Counted from the first letter of the stretch, positions 43,111-55,463 are shown. The stretch: 64,000 bases of DNA from Acanthosepion pharaonis (GCA_903632075.3 CAHIKZ030005641.1:424501-488500), one strand, 5' to 3'. Program-made: numbers and translations. Notes: generated from the sequence alone by a model not told the origin.

Positions 43111-43116
43111 AAATTC

Positions 43117-43260
43117 AAAGTGAAGCAAAGACGAACCTAGTCAGTGCCTAGATGGTTGAATACCAGCTACTCGCGGTTCAGTTAGTGTAATGGTTAATAC
43201 AGCAACTTTTTTTAAATTGTGGTACAGTCAGAATTTTACTTTTTTTCATACTATTTCTGG
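43117..43260 (+). mobile_element. Truncated 5S/tRNA SINE head
   Basis: GTGAAGCAAAGACGAACCTA, then GTCAGTGCCTAGATGGTTGA and ATACCAGCTACTCGCGG follow the 3' half of the 5S-like head, then GTTAGTGTAATGGTTAATAC begins the tRNA-like part. It lies about 90 bases after the preceding copy and is damaged by a poly-T run. Confidence 0.7.
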
Positions 43261-43817
43261 AAAAGTAGATACGATCAAAATTCTCCTCATTATTTTCTAC
43301 ATTGTGAACAGGATTAACTAGTGTTTTGAATTTTATGGATAACGACTTTTTGAAAGTGAATATCATAATAGAATGGCAGGCGCTTTCATTGTGCATTGCA
43401 CAAAATACAGAACTACTTTTCTGTAATAAATGTATATCTTTTTCTTTTCTCTTTTGATGATTGTATTAGTTTGTGAGTCTTTTTCTCTATGCTATTGTAT
43501 TGCCGAGAATGCGATTTAAATATTATTCTTCGGGACTAAAGCCTTCTTCACAATGGTTTTATTATTGGTAGACCGCCAGTTGGTAATGAGCTTATTGTGT
43601 GTACAGGAAGCAGAATGCAGACATTTTGCACATTTATATATATATATATATATATATAATGTGTGTGTGTAGAAAAAAGAATGAAAGAAAATGTGACAGG
43701 AAGAGTGAGAAGAAACAAAAAGAGGAGAATTAAATCAGGACAGGGAGAATTTTTTGAAAAATTCTGTTGACGCTCTTTCTTAGACCCGTAAAAATAAGTT
43801 TAGATATAAACACTCAG

Positions 43818-43823
<6 letters not shown>

Positions 43824-43904
<81 letters not shown>

Positions 43905-43930
43905 CAGACAGACAGACAGATAGAGGAAGA
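43824..43930. repeat. (CA)n-(TA)n-(GA)n/(GACA)n compound microsatellite
   Basis: Four successive simple-repeat tracts. A related (TA)n-(TG)n tract is at 43637-43668 and a (CTAT)n tract at 44131-44164. The stretch 44170-44900 is AT-rich with no gene. Confidence 0.93.
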
Positions 43931-44908
43931 GGGGGAGAGAGAAACAATTAAAAGTCAAAGAGAACAGACCAGGCAGAGAAATTGAAGAAAAGAGTTAGAA
44001 GAAGAAGAAGAATTAGAAATAGAAAGCTTTAAGAGATATGAACTGTTTCTCGTCCAAAACTCTATCGGATAAGAAACAGAGTTATCTCTTTTCAACGTAT
44101 TCTTTCTCTTAATATTAAGCAAGCAAACATACATCTATCTATCTATCTATCTATCTATCTATAGATATGGGTATGATAAAAACAAATACATACTTGCACC
44201 AACACATATGTTTTCTTCATGTGTTATAAAAAAGTCCTGAATTTTATATAACAGAGCTAATAAGTCTATATTAGTGAATATACATAATATCCCGATGTCT
44301 ATAATATTTGAATTAATTATTTATAATTTATAAATCTCAAATTCTTAAGTTCGAAAAACGAAAAATTAAAAAAAAAAATTTTAAATAATTTTTTTTTAAA
44401 TTGAATTTACGTAAAGACGATATGTATAAAGGGGATAACTCTTTTTTTGCATAAAAAAACCTTCGTTAGTGCTAATAGAAATAACTGGTGTTTATTAAAA
44501 TAAGTAATGTCTTATGGAATAAACTTAGCTCTGACGTTGTTAACGTAATTATAGGTGAAGACGATAAATATGATACATTGGGAACCTAGCCTTATAATTA
44601 AAAAAGTGCCATTACATATACACAATTAATAAAACAATCAAGTACGATCTATAATATAAAATTATATATGTGTATATAAAAATACTATTAATGATGGGTG
44701 GTATGAATATTAATAGGTGTTACATATATTAATATTCGCAAAATCTATTTTAATGTGGTCAATGTGTTTGAGAAGTTACTTACTTTTATGTATACTTGTA
44801 GCTTCTTTTGTTCAGTTATTTAGGGTTATTTAAGTTTTTTTACGATAATAATTTTTTCTAACAGATATAAGTTAACTCAGTTTTTCTATTCATAATATGG
44901 TTTAGCTT

Positions 44909-45780
44909 TCATGATAATCTCCCAGCTAATGGATAAGTTCTTATAGTTGTTTTTAATCGCCAAAAATACTTTGAGAATGTTATATATTTTTTGTATTTAA
45001 TATTGTTTAGCGTCATTTGGTGATGGTAAAATCTCAATTTCCAGTCGTTCATGGTGGAACCAAAGTAATATTTAACATCGTCAACTGAACTTATATAAAT
45101 TATGTCTTCGGTCATACATTGGCCATTTAGTTAGCAGGTTAAGTTTTTTACCGCAGTTGCATTGACTTTTAGTGATGTAGTATTTTGTGTGTATGCTTGC
45201 TTTATATATTATTGTTATGTTGCGATCTATAATTATCGATGTTTTTATTAGAACTATAGCTTACCTTATTACTATTTTTGTTGAAAACCTTTTTAGTGTT
45301 GGAGAATAACCAAAGTGTTTATGAATTAAATTTAGAAAAATTCTACCAAGATTAGTTTGGACGTAACTCTTGTAAGGTGGGTTGAACCATATGATGTTAA
45401 GTTTGAGTTTTTGACTTACTTTTATCCTCATTGTTGTTTCTTTCTACATAGTCTAATTCCTTTGTGGTTGCTTTTTTCTAGCACTTGAGTATATTTAGGT
45501 TTTATTATCGTCAAATATTTCTTTGTTTCTGGAGTTGGTCGATAACATAAATTGTATTGATTTGTGTAAATTGTCAAGGGTTCTTTTATGGTCTGATGGA
45601 TTTTCTGTCGACGTTGTATGAATCCTTAGTGTATGGTTTATACAGGACTTTACTCGGGTCTTTTGTAACGTGTAGAAAATTGATCAAGTTAGCGTTAATA
45701 TTGATGGAAATATTCAGTTTATGGTCCTAAAATTATTTATTTAGGTCCTTTCTCAACCGTTCCGCTTGTCTTGCTCTCAA
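44909..45780 (-). mobile_element. Penelope-like element, RT C-terminus to GIY-YIG, minus strand
   Basis: Near 45400 the minus strand reads LKLNIIWFNPPYKSYVQTNL, then GRIFLNLIHKHFG, the highly conserved linker between RT and endonuclease in Penelope-like elements. It continues with QCNCGKKLN near 45160, then DIIYISS, YYFGSTMNDWKLRFYHHQMT and FSKYFWRLK, the GIY-YIG endonuclease with YIG changed to YFG. From 45780 to 45420 degraded RT sequence (YRPTPETKKYL, RVKSNHKGIRL-like) is seen. Several frameshifts. It is a different copy, and probably a different lineage, from that at 37745. Confidence 0.85.
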
Positions 45781-46133
45781 CTTACGAAGGAGAATTTTCC
45801 CGTCGGAAGACCAACTAAGTTTATTAGTTAACAAAAAAAAAGGGTTTATTATAGTTTTATTGATTGTGATCAGTGGCTAAAAGAAAAAAGATAACATAAA
45901 GGCTTACAGGCAAGAAATTAGAAATATATCAAAATAACTTCAGTCGGGAGATGCTAGGTTTTTGTCGTATATTTTACATGTCGGGTCGGTGAATGGTAGA
46001 AAACAAACTGATCCAAAGAATATTTGTACAACTAACTTCGGCAATCAACTCGCTTAATTTTGGCGCCAGATATATAAAGCAAAGTCAGTGTTCAAACTTG
46101 TACCAAACGCAAAAATATATATTTATTATTAGT

Positions 46134-46137
46134 GTAT

Positions 46138-46192
<55 letters not shown>

Positions 46193-46294
46193 TAGATAGA
46201 TAGATATTGGAAATTTCACCAATTACCAACCATTCGTATCTCTCTTTCTCTCTCCCTCTTTCTCTCCCATATATATATATATATATATATATAA
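46134..46294. repeat. (TA)n, (GATA)n and (CT)n microsatellites
   Basis: (TA)n at about 46134-46186, (GATA)n to 46205, CT-rich at 46240-46267 and (AT)n at 46269-46293. Poly-IY frames here are artefacts. Confidence 0.93.
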
Positions 46295-46380
46295 GATTGG
46301 ACACAGCCCAAGTGGCGTCAATCATGCTTGAATGTGTGTGTGTGCGAGAGAGAGTACACGTATAAATATAATAAATATAT

Positions 46381-46560
46381 GCGTGCCCGAGTGGTTAGAT
46401 ATAGGAGATTGCTAGGTTAGAAAGTTGTTAGCAAATGAGATCCAGGTTCGAATCTCAATATGATCGAATTGTTAAGAAGGTGATTTCTTGTTCAGGACGC
46501 GACACCTTTGGAAAGTGACTGACAATCATACTAGGAATTGTGAGGCAAATCGTTTCTGAT
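46381..46560 (+). mobile_element. SINE-B with tRNA-like head
   Basis: GCGTGCCCGAGTGGTTAGAT is an A-box region of tRNA-Ser/Leu type, and GGTTCGAATCTC near 46446-46457 is a B-box. Extra sequence between them and poor arm pairing argue against a functional tRNA. The tail (AGAAGGTGATTTCTTGTTCA, CACCTTTGGAAAGTGACTG) matches the inverted copy at 39780-39896. Confidence 0.7.
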
Positions 46561-46589
46561 GTACAACGATACAGCCACACATTCTTTTT

Positions 46590-46860
46590 TTATTAAAGTG
46601 GTGAAGGCTTTTGCAGAACGAACTAAATTTTTTGAAGAGCCGAATACTGCCACAATATTCTCAAACGACCCTCTTTACGTTTTGAATTCAGAGTTTTGCC
46701 AGACTTGTTGCCATCCAAGGCTATTGTGAATGATATGTGAATGTAACTACCTCGAATGGAATTCGAACTCTCCAATTATCCAATCCGAGTGGTTATCCAT
46801 TATTCTGTCGGGTTATTGTGATATTCACACACTAACAACCACGACTGTGTTTTACCATCA
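46590..46860 (-). mobile_element. SINE-A copy, minus strand (internally deleted)
   Basis: The plus strand shows the reverse of the family tail (AAAGTGGTGAAGGCTTTTGC, GAGCCGAATACTGCCAC, CAAACGACCCTCTTTACG, GTTGCCATCCAAGGCTATTG). It then jumps to the tRNA-like head at 46740-46830 (CGAATGGAATTCGAACTCTC, GAGTGGTTATCCATTATTC), missing part of the body. Confidence 0.75.
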
Positions 46861-47081
46861 GACTATTCGAATAGTATTCGACACAGAGAATTTCAAATTA
46901 TCTTGATTGGCCATTATGATTGGATCTAGGCTGTATGATGCTAAGTGTTTTCATACTAGTGCACACACTATGAATGTGAGAACCATTTTGGAACAAGTTC
47001 ATCTGCCGCAGACAGATGGATGTCTTCGTGCAGAGAATGGACAAACATCACACAGACATATACAAATATACATATATTTAA

Positions 47082-47215
47082 ACACATATTAATAAATATA
47101 ACAGACAATGAATGTCTATTTTATCTTAACATGAGTCGTTAAAATGTTCGAATGTTTGCTTTAATTTCTGGTGAGAATAAAGACAAAAATTGTCCCACAT
47201 TTGAATATTTTTAAT
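47082..47215 (+). repeat. Direct repeat D5, copy 1
   Basis: AATATAACAGACAATGAATG, a GAGTCGTTMWAAWGTTC-like block and AAAATTGTCCCACATTTGAA with TATTTT recur at 48231-48345, about 1.15 kb downstream and bracketing repeat D4. They may be remnants of terminal repeats. Between 47220 and 47700 I recognise nothing; (AT)n-(GT)n lies at 47707-47746. Confidence 0.6.
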
Positions 47216-47707
47216 AAGATGGTCCTAATCTTTCGACTCAAATGAGCTATCCTCAGAATGGTTATACAGACATGAAACAAAGATATCCATCTTCAAAGAC
47301 GACATTTTGTTATTTTGACATAGAAGATTGTTGTGCAACATTAACGGTCGCGGAATATCAGACGCAGATGGTAAGTTCAAGATGCAGTTCTATGATACAT
47401 ACCACGCGGTAGACCAAAGTATTACAATAGACGTCATAGAACTGCTTCTTGATATATTAATGTATGTTTGCGCAACAACATTTCTTTCAAACATCTTTCA
47501 TTAAATACGGCAGACAAGGAAGATTTAATTAATTTTTTGAAGTTTTCCTACATCCTTACGTTTTCCGTTTTGTAGTGGTAAGAGAGTACAAAAATGTTCG
47601 ATAATTTTTATCGTCCCAAGCTCTATAGGGACACTTCTATAGCCGTTTTCAAGGATGTTTTGTCTCCGGTATTGTTATTTTTCCTCATGTTTTGACGACT
47701 TCGTGTG

Positions 47708-47745
<38 letters not shown>

Positions 47746-47775
47746 AAAAATATATAGAAAAACCGTATTAAAAAA

Positions 47776-48154
47776 TAAATCTCCATAGACGCTTAACCAG
47801 ACTAGATGATGTCATCTTCCGCTTTAAATTTAGACACCTCAACCTTACCCTGATTTGACGTCTGTGAATGTAACTGAGATATTGATACAAATTATTAACA
47901 CCTTATGCCCCTTTTCTTTAAACAATTGCTCTAGCTGTTGCCATAGAAATTTTGATTTCAATAATGAATATGCCTTATAAAACGCGTAAATTTCAGAAAT
48001 AAGTTATTCCAAAAAGATTTCGCTTGAAGATGGAACAGAGCTTAGTACTTTAATTCAATTTAATTCAAATAATTATATTGAAGTTTTCGGCTCTTGTTTT
48101 GAAACATGAGAACTCTTATGTAGCGTGTTGTAATCATATTTTTAAATAAATAAT

Positions 48155-48158
<4 letters not shown>
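47776..48158 (+). repeat. Dispersed repeat D4, copy 2
   Basis: Collinear with 38450-38832 (see there). No Penelope ORF precedes this copy. It is followed directly by (AT)n-(GA)n at 48156-48215. Confidence 0.8.
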
Positions 48159-48198
<40 letters not shown>

Positions 48199-48230
48199 TA
48201 GAGAGATAGAGAGAGTGCATTGCAATTAAA

Positions 48231-48345
48231 CATATATTGTTAAATATAACAGACAATGAATGTCTTTTATGTTTGATGTTTGAGCCGTTCTAAAGTTCAG
48301 ATGAAAATAAAACACAAATTTTCCAACATTTGGATATGTTTTGCT
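48231..48345 (+). repeat. Direct repeat D5, copy 2
   Basis: Second copy of the block at 47082-47215, immediately upstream of a jockey/CR1-like LINE fragment. Confidence 0.6.
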
Positions 48346-48785
48346 ATATATAGTCTGGTGCCCCTGCTGTTCATCTTGAGGTTCTCAACAAAATCCAAAG
48401 AGAGATATGCATTGTGGCAGGTCCTGACCTGGCATCTCGACTACAGTCACTTTCTCACAGACGTCATATGGCTTCCTTCTAATTATTCTACAATTATTTT
48501 CATGGCGACCACCTTAACGAGCTACTTTCACTGGTACCACAACTGCATGAATTTAAGCGTGCTACTAGTTTGGCATCTCGGTCCCACCCTTTCACTGTCG
48601 AAACAGTTAAATGTAACCGGCCCTTCTACTCCAGCAGCTAGTTGAACACCTTTCCTCCTATTTGCTTCCTTGTAATCTTCAAATAGTCAAATGTAATATC
48701 AATCGACATCTATCCTTCTCTATATCCTTTTCTCAAACACTCCTCTTTACTCTTGCTCTCACTCTTTGTAACCCCTCTGTGAAAT
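48340..48785 (+). mobile_element. Jockey/CR1-like LINE 3' region, plus strand
   Basis: Shifting plus-strand frames give VLNKIQREICIVAGPDLASR, then LQSLSHRRHMA, YFHGDHLNELLSLVP-like, LHEFKRATSLASRSHPFTVE with TVKCNR, and then SNVNINRHL-like codons near 48700. These are the ordered C-terminal blocks of the family. It lacks an intact frame. Confidence 0.82.
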
Positions 48786-49559
48786 GCTTAAAAATGTGTG
48801 TGTAATTCGCAGTTGAAATTTTTCGAATCCTCCCATTACACAAAATCTGACCAAAATAAACAAGGAACTTTTGCCACTACCTCGTATATATAAGCGACGT
48901 AAAGGTTGAATAAGCAAAGAAGACTGTCCTGACTGATTGGGTAATGGTTGTTTATTGAATATCAAAAAGTGAAAACTTCCCAAATAATTGGAAAATTTTA
49001 ACTTAATGTACTAACTTCAATGTACAATTCAGTAAATGGCTATTATTCTTCGACGATTCGGACGTGCCTTTCAACCCAACTCTGTGCTATACGAATCAGT
49101 GTTAATCATGTGTACCGTGGATGCTACTCAAATCCACATTTTATAAACTACCATAAAAGCATCAGGCATTCTCCTTTCATTTCTGTTTTAATTCTTTTTA
49201 TAAACATTTCAATTAATATTTTGTATATTTTTCTAAATTTTTCTCCCATCCACATTATCTTTTTTTTCAAAGTATATTTTAAATGCTTTCTCAGAGTGAT
49301 AAGACTTTTGTTTAAAATATCCTTTATAAAGGTCGACCGCCTGTCTACACCGAGATAGATAAATAAACAAACATGATAATATAAACAAAAGCTCCCCAGA
49401 TAGTGATAATCAACATTTTTATTAAAGTTTGCTTATTTTTTTATTACATCTTTTGCGCAAGCAAGCAAATAGTCTATACTTCGCCATGCAAGCAACACAC
49501 ACACGCACTTATATATGTCTGCGTGTGTATGTGTGTGCGTTTGTGTGTACGTCGATCTT

Positions 49560-50230
49560 CCCATTTATCTCTGCTTTCCTTTCTATTTTCTTTCCTTCTC
49601 TTTCTTTTTTTCTCTATTTATTCTCTATCTTTCTATCTCTCTTTTTATCACTTTTTTCTTTTTCGTTCTCTCTTTCAGTCTAATTCTTCTATCTCTTTTT
49701 CCCGCCTCTTTTTTCTGTCTCTCTTTCTTTCGTTTTCTCATTCTCTTTCTCTCTCTTTTTAGCTCACTTTTTCCCTTTCATTCTTTCTTTCTGTCTAATA
49801 ATTCTGTCTTTTTCTGTCTCTTTCTCCCTCCTCTTTTTCTGTCTCCTTTTCTCTCTCTCTCTCTCTCTCTCTGCCTCATTCGCTTTCTATTTTACTCCTT
49901 TTCTCTCTTTCTTTTTTCATCTCTATTTATCTATCTTTTTGTCTAATTATTCTGTCTTTTCTGACTCTTTCTCCCTCTTTTTTGTTCAGTCTTTTTCTCG
50001 CTCCCTCTCTCTTTGTCTTTCTCATTGTCTTTCTATTTCTCTTTCTTTTTTTAGCTCACCCTTTTCCTTTCGTTCTCTCTTTCTGTCTAATTCTTCCGTC
50101 CTTTTCTGTCTCTTCCACCTCCTCTTTTTTTAGTCTCTTTCTCTCGCTCTCTTTCTCATTCTCTTTCTATTTCACTCCCTCTCTCTCTATTTCTTTGTTT
50201 CATCTCTATTTAGCTCCCTCTAGGTATCCT
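49560..50230 (+). repeat. ~670-base polypyrimidine tract
   Basis: An almost unbroken run of C and T on the plus strand, built of TCTCTTTCT words with repeated blocks such as TTTCTGTCTAATTCTT and TTTTTAGCTCAC that recur every 100-170 bases. The long Ser/Phe/Leu frames read from it (up to 143 codons) are artefacts. Such tracts can form triplex DNA, a general property not tested here. Confidence 0.9.
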
Positions 50231-50744
50231 TTGATACCTATACAATTCTGAATTATACTCTTGTCAGAAAGAACGAGAAAATTCATTTGTGCTCTCAAGT
50301 TGGCTTCTCTTTACTACGTCACTGAACTTTAACCAATAAAATCGATTCTAGCAAAACCGGAAGAGATAGAAAGAAATGCTAAATAACAATGTTTATCGAT
50401 GTCTCTTCACATATAATTGATACTTACAATCAACTTTAGTGGAAACATTAATTTTAGAGAAAATACAGAAATAAAATAAAATCACTACTTTGATATTTTT
50501 TTTTTTTAATATAAACGATTCTCGAGGTTTTAACGATAAAACATAAAAATCCCGCAGGTATCAAAATTACCGACATTAAGATATATCTTCGGAAAGTATC
50601 TTAAAAGATTAAAATAGATTTCAATATCTGATGAAACGATGTCTGTGAATAGGAGTTAATATTTGTTTTGTTATACAGTTAAAGTGTAAATATACTTTGG
50701 AATGAAATTGATGTTGCAAGTGTTAGATAAGATTTAAAATGGGA

Positions 50745-50900
50745 CATTGTTATCAATTCTGGGCTGGGGCTACCCAATCCTCACTTTGTAGCATTGATAG
50801 AGTTCAAAATCGTTTATATGGCTATTTCGGGGGATGACTTTATTTTTCCTTCTACATCCCTTTTCTCACAGGCGCAACACAATAGATTAACCGGTTAAAC
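50745..50900 (+). mobile_element. Possible jockey/CR1-like LINE scrap
   Basis: AATTCTGGGCTGGGGCTACC, then TAGAGTTCAAAATCGTTTAT and CTTCTACATCCCTTTTCTCA resemble the CS.LWxGA...RVQNRxxRLIG...SLxHRR tract at 56530-56640. Short and weak. Confidence 0.45.
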
Positions 50901-51119
50901 AGCTCAATGATGAGAGAGGGTTGATAAACCTCTTGTCTTTTTTATTCATCGTGTTGAATTTTTATATTATCACGTTACGGTAATATTCTTACCACTCTTT
51001 TTTGTGATGATTTTTTTTTCTTGTTTTTAACATTTATTATGGCTATGACAGATTATTTTTTCTATATTATCCTTAACTTGATTAATTTCATTACTTTTTA
51101 CGGCTTATCAAACTTTTGT

Positions 51120-51405
51120 AGGTTATTTAAAGCCAAAAAGTACTTTTAGAGTGTAAGAATCTTTTGGAGATAATAACTGGTGTAAGTCCTACTAATTAAC
51201 CCATAGCTGGGGGAGATTTGGTGGATTGATACTTTTACCAATAGTATTTGCCCGTAAGTGAATATAAACAAACTCGATTGGAATTTGAACTCCACTCTCC
51301 GACTTCCAATTCCAAGCATTTACATTACTCCATCTGCACACCCAAGCTTACAGTTCCTGGTATTTTTAAATGCATCAAGATACTGACCCGGCCCGACGTT
51401 TTTTA
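51120..51405 (-). mobile_element. 5S/tRNA composite SINE, minus strand
   Basis: In reverse complement it begins near 51405 with a 5S-like AAAAACGTCGGGCCGGGTCA, GTATCTTGATGC and ACCAGGAACTGTA, then the tRNA-like part (GTAATGTAAATGCTTGGAAT, AGTTCAAATTCCAATCGAG). The body (AGCTATGGGTTAATTAGTAG, GACTTACACC) and the tail (TTTTTGGCTTTAAATAACC) follow. The stretch 51410-52300 has no recognised feature. Confidence 0.78.
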
Positions 51406-52319
51406 ACTTGTTTCAACATGTCGTAAAACCTGCGTCAAAATGATTTCCAGTGATCGACAAAAGTAATAATCGGTTAGTGCAAGAGGAGTAGATCAAACCG
51501 AATGTGTTCCAAAGACAATTATCTCTAAAGTGATTTTATTTATTTTTTGTCAATTGCCTGTAAAAATATTTTATTTGCGTGGCAATCGCTTGAGATTAAC
51601 TCACAACGACATGCACATTTAAAAATATTTTTCTTCCCAGAACTTACTATGCTACAAGAGTATACGTTTGAGTCGTCCGGCGAGCATCGATCAAATAGCA
51701 TATTAGTAATGCCTTTCTAAACTAGAACCTAAACTCCTGCAACAGTACTCTTTAATATCCAAGCCTTTTCGAGAATTTAATTAGGTGGCAATTCAAATAC
51801 GCGTCCATTTTTGTTTTTGAATATGTTCGCCTGGCCAGTGGTTTTGCAGTTTCATTTTGAGTCAATATCATAATGACAAAATAAATCAATCGATAAACAC
51901 ATGCATCCATTGAGTCACCAGACTATATTATACCTTACATTACTTATCCTTCATTAGAAATATTTTAAATGCATACCAATTTGTAGATATTCATTCATTT
52001 TTATGATTTAGTTGATCGATTTCTCGTCACGTCAACATGTAATATAGAGGATGGGTCTAGTACTGCGATATTGTTCAAGCAATTTACTATAACTGAATAT
52101 CGATTTCTAGGTTAATGATGTCATGTATTGACTGCGTATTGGGTTGCTACAATGAAGGTGGTTGTGGTAGTCTAATCATTGTGGTAACTTCTCCATGGAG
52201 ACAAAAAATGAAAAGTTAGTGACATCATCTTTTTAGTTTTATCGATAAAAAAAAATACCATAGGTTTGGAACATAACTACGAAATTCGTACAGCGTGACT
52301 GTGGAAATATATATTAAAA

Positions 52320-52760
52320 CACAGAATAGTAAAAATAGAAAGGGCCGTGTGACAAGGATTTGTCTTCCCTCCAGATTTATTCAACGCCTACAGCGACGCT
52401 ATTCTAAGGGCTTGAGACTCTAACAGAATTTATTATTGGTGGGCGTAATCGTAACTATATAAAATACGCAGATGACACTATGCTGATGGCTGTCTTCGAA
52501 CGTGTGGTAGAATAAATCGAGAAAAAGAGGACTAAACATTAACTGCAAAAAAAACAACAAAAAAAACAAACACCCTCCCCAGAAAGTATGGTCATCAGAA
52601 AGAGAAAAAGCTCAAGTTGCGAGTTACAGAGTGTTGATCTCAGTATGAAGCAGGTACAGAAATTTTAATATCCAGGAAATGCGACACCGAGATCCGGACA
52701 CACACTTGGATCGCGAAAGAAGCATTCGAAAATTTAAATAAGTTGCTGAGAAACGGGAAA
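52320..52760 (+). mobile_element. LINE fragment with RT active site YADD, plus strand
   Basis: At 52465-52476 the plus strand encodes YADD in the context NYIKYADDTMLMAVFE, the catalytic palm motif. Before it FxPDLFNAYSDAILR-like codons (52370-52410) match the GxxFSPDLFNxYSE block. After it GLNINCKK, CELQ and KQVQKF.YPGN follow, as in the copy at 63255-64000. Frame changes and stops throughout. Confidence 0.82.
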
Positions 52761-53564
52761 AAATCGTTGAAAAACAAATAAACATTTTGAATTTCAATTT
52801 TATTAAATATTGCAGATTCTTCGTATTTTATCAAGAATCTCTAAATATATATCAGGAGCACCAGCATAGGGAAGCAATTTCCATAGGTGCAGACTTAGTA
52901 ATCGGATCAATATAATCTTTCCACTTCACAGCAGATGAAAACGTTAATCTGAGAAGGCGCGATTCTATTTATTCGTCGCTACATATTGCTACAAGTTTTC
53001 AAATTAAAGACAAAAAAAGGATTAATTATATCGTGGGCTTTTGGGAAGTAAAAACAAATACCCCAGGACATAAGAAAGCGGGGCAAAACGAAGAGGAAGC
53101 TGATAATGAGACGCAAAGTCAATCTCGGAATATATGCTTTGAATCGATAGAAAATGATGCGTTTGTTGTCGACTGGTAATTATCTTTGTTAACAATAGTA
53201 TTGTGATACGGACCAAAGCATTCAGTGGCGTGATCTGAACATAAGCGGGCAAGTTAACGAAGGGAATTAATAGCAGCTATCCCAATAAAAACAGACACAA
53301 TAACAAGAAATAAGCCGAGATTATTAGAATAATGATGTCATTAAAGAAACTGTTATTACTGCTATTACATCTATTAGTAATCTAAATACAGTAAAGAAAT
53401 CGATTAAAATATGATGATATTCAAGAAAGGACATGAGAAAAATCTTATAAAAGATAATGATCAAGAAAAATAATTATCAATTTACCAAAGTTATTTTCGA
53501 TGTATAAATAATAATTATACGTACATCAGTCACTCTATCAGTAACATTTTATATGCCATATTGT

Positions 53565-53850
53565 TTCAGGGGAATGCGATCACAGCTCTCCAAAACTTCC
53601 TTTCTTTCGTTGTTCTGATTAACTTTTGACACCCTTCTTTCTCCATTGAGACTGAAGTAGGTTACTCGCCTTTGAGTGTTAAATTCTTCAAGCCTTCTTT
53701 TCTTTTTATGCATCCCCGAAATTTCAGTTTTCTCTCTTTCCAATTTCATCAAACCTTTGTAGTTCCTCCCACTCCACTAAGACCTCATGTTGCTCACATG
53801 TCTTGTCCAATATGCCGATTCGTCTTTCAGTAATGCTGGTGTTAATTCTT
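53565..53850 (-). mobile_element. LINE C-terminal fragment, minus strand
   Basis: The plus strand shows the reverse of the 3' end (GGGGAATGCGATCACAGCTC, TCCAAAACTTCCTTTC), then TTATGCATCCCCGAAATTTC and TGTTGCTCACATGTCTTGTC. These are collinear with 57020-57310. Strongly mutated. Confidence 0.68.
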
Positions 53851-54659
53851 GACACTGACAATACGTTTTTGTTAGTTTTTAATGGGCAAGAAACATTTTA
53901 AGAACTGAAAAAAATTTAAATCCAAAAATTGCGAAATTGTAAATTAATCTCATGAACTAAATGGTTATAAATATAATATCTGTAAACATTCAGTAACACT
54001 TGAGTTCGATAATTTACAATATATATCTATAAAATTAATTACAATGTATTTCTATATTCAAAACGATTGCAATGCATTTCTATAGTAAAACTATTAGCAA
54101 GGTACTTAAAATATAAATATAATAGCGTTATTCTCCCAGTATCGCTTTCGTTGTTTCGTTGTAATAAATTCCTCGATTTGTAATGAATTTTTAAAGTCAA
54201 AATTTTAACAACGCATGTTCTGCCAGTAACGCATGCATGTGTATCAGCAACATATTTCTTGATCCTCAAATAATTTCTATAGTAAAAACATTTACAATAG
54301 ATTTCTGTAGTAAAAGCATTAACAACCTATTTCTGTTAAACATGTATTCGGCATGTCAATAAAATATGAGTTATTTACTTTCTTTTAGCGATCGTTATCT
54401 TATTGATTTTATTATCACCCAAAAGAAAATTGATGCCGGAAGTGACTAAAAAATTATCTCAAAATTCATGAAATTCTGTGTTTAATCGACAAAATGGGTA
54501 TCTTTCAGAAAGCTAAAAAGATTTTACTCGGGGAGAAAATGATAAAATGTAAGGGAGATTGTGATAGAGTAGAGTTAACGTCAGTAGACAGAAAAGCTAT
54601 ACCAAATTCGAATACAGACATGCTAAATTACAACCGTCATTATTTCCTTGTCACTAGTA

Positions 54660-54835
54660 GTGCTGCGTACGACGATAAACTGCATCCAGCAGCAAGACCG
54701 CTGATCGGGAGATTGGCGGCTTTGAGAAGTGGGGAACCACCTCTTAACTGCTGTTGTTCCCAAGTCCACCCTGACCCGGGGTGGTAGCACTTGTTAGAGG
54801 GGTCCTAGCTATGCGCTAATAGTGAATCCCCAACC
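54660..54835 (+). repeat. Dispersed repeat D1, copy 3
   Basis: Collinear with 6060-6215 and, in reverse, with 24490-24625. This is the most GC-rich copy (ACCCTGACCCGGGGTGGTAG). The open frame across it (54494-54787) has no recognised domain. Confidence 0.72.
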
Positions 54836-55463
54836 CAAAACAAAACACAATGAAAGGACAAAATTCATTTTTGTTGTAGAAGTGGCGGCAATGCATTTCA
54901 TATACAGAAATCGCCTTCAATATATACTAATAGTAAAATGACCAGCCATAATTATTTATATTAGAATGACCAACAATACATATTTATAGTCGAATGACCA
55001 ACACTCCATATAGTAAAATGAGTAACAATTCATTTTATCTGTAGTTGAAGGCATACAATTGCGTTCAAAATATTTAGATATTAAATAACTTATAGAGGTT
55101 GATATGACGCTAAATAATGCCGACTAACCAAGCATTAGCGCGCAGAAGGGGAGAGCAGAGGGTTTGTGTGCCGCAGGCATCCATATTGGGAGGGTATCCA
55201 AGAGTGAAATAAAAATTTAGTTTATATTTAATTAGAATAAAGTGTTTATTTCATGTTTCATTTGTTTTGACTTAAAATGTTTTCCTTTCTCACATTTCTC
55301 AGTAGTAAGTCTTATAGCCCCCCCCCACTATTTCAATTTTAGGTGCATATAATTAATTAGTTGATCCTGATCATCACAAAACATTATTAAACCTCTGCAC
55401 GTCACGAAAACAACATTGTCAACATATCCAAAGTTCAAAAGCATTTAGCTTTTTATTAACGAC

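Noticed and set aside
46381..46460. A functional tRNA-Ser/Leu gene
   Set aside because: A- and B-box-like sequences are present but the acceptor and anticodon arms do not pair convincingly, and the following sequence matches a SINE tail.
49403..50251. Long Ser/Phe/Leu-rich open frames (up to 143 codons)
   Set aside because: They are translations of a polypyrimidine tract in overlapping frames, which explains their length and composition.
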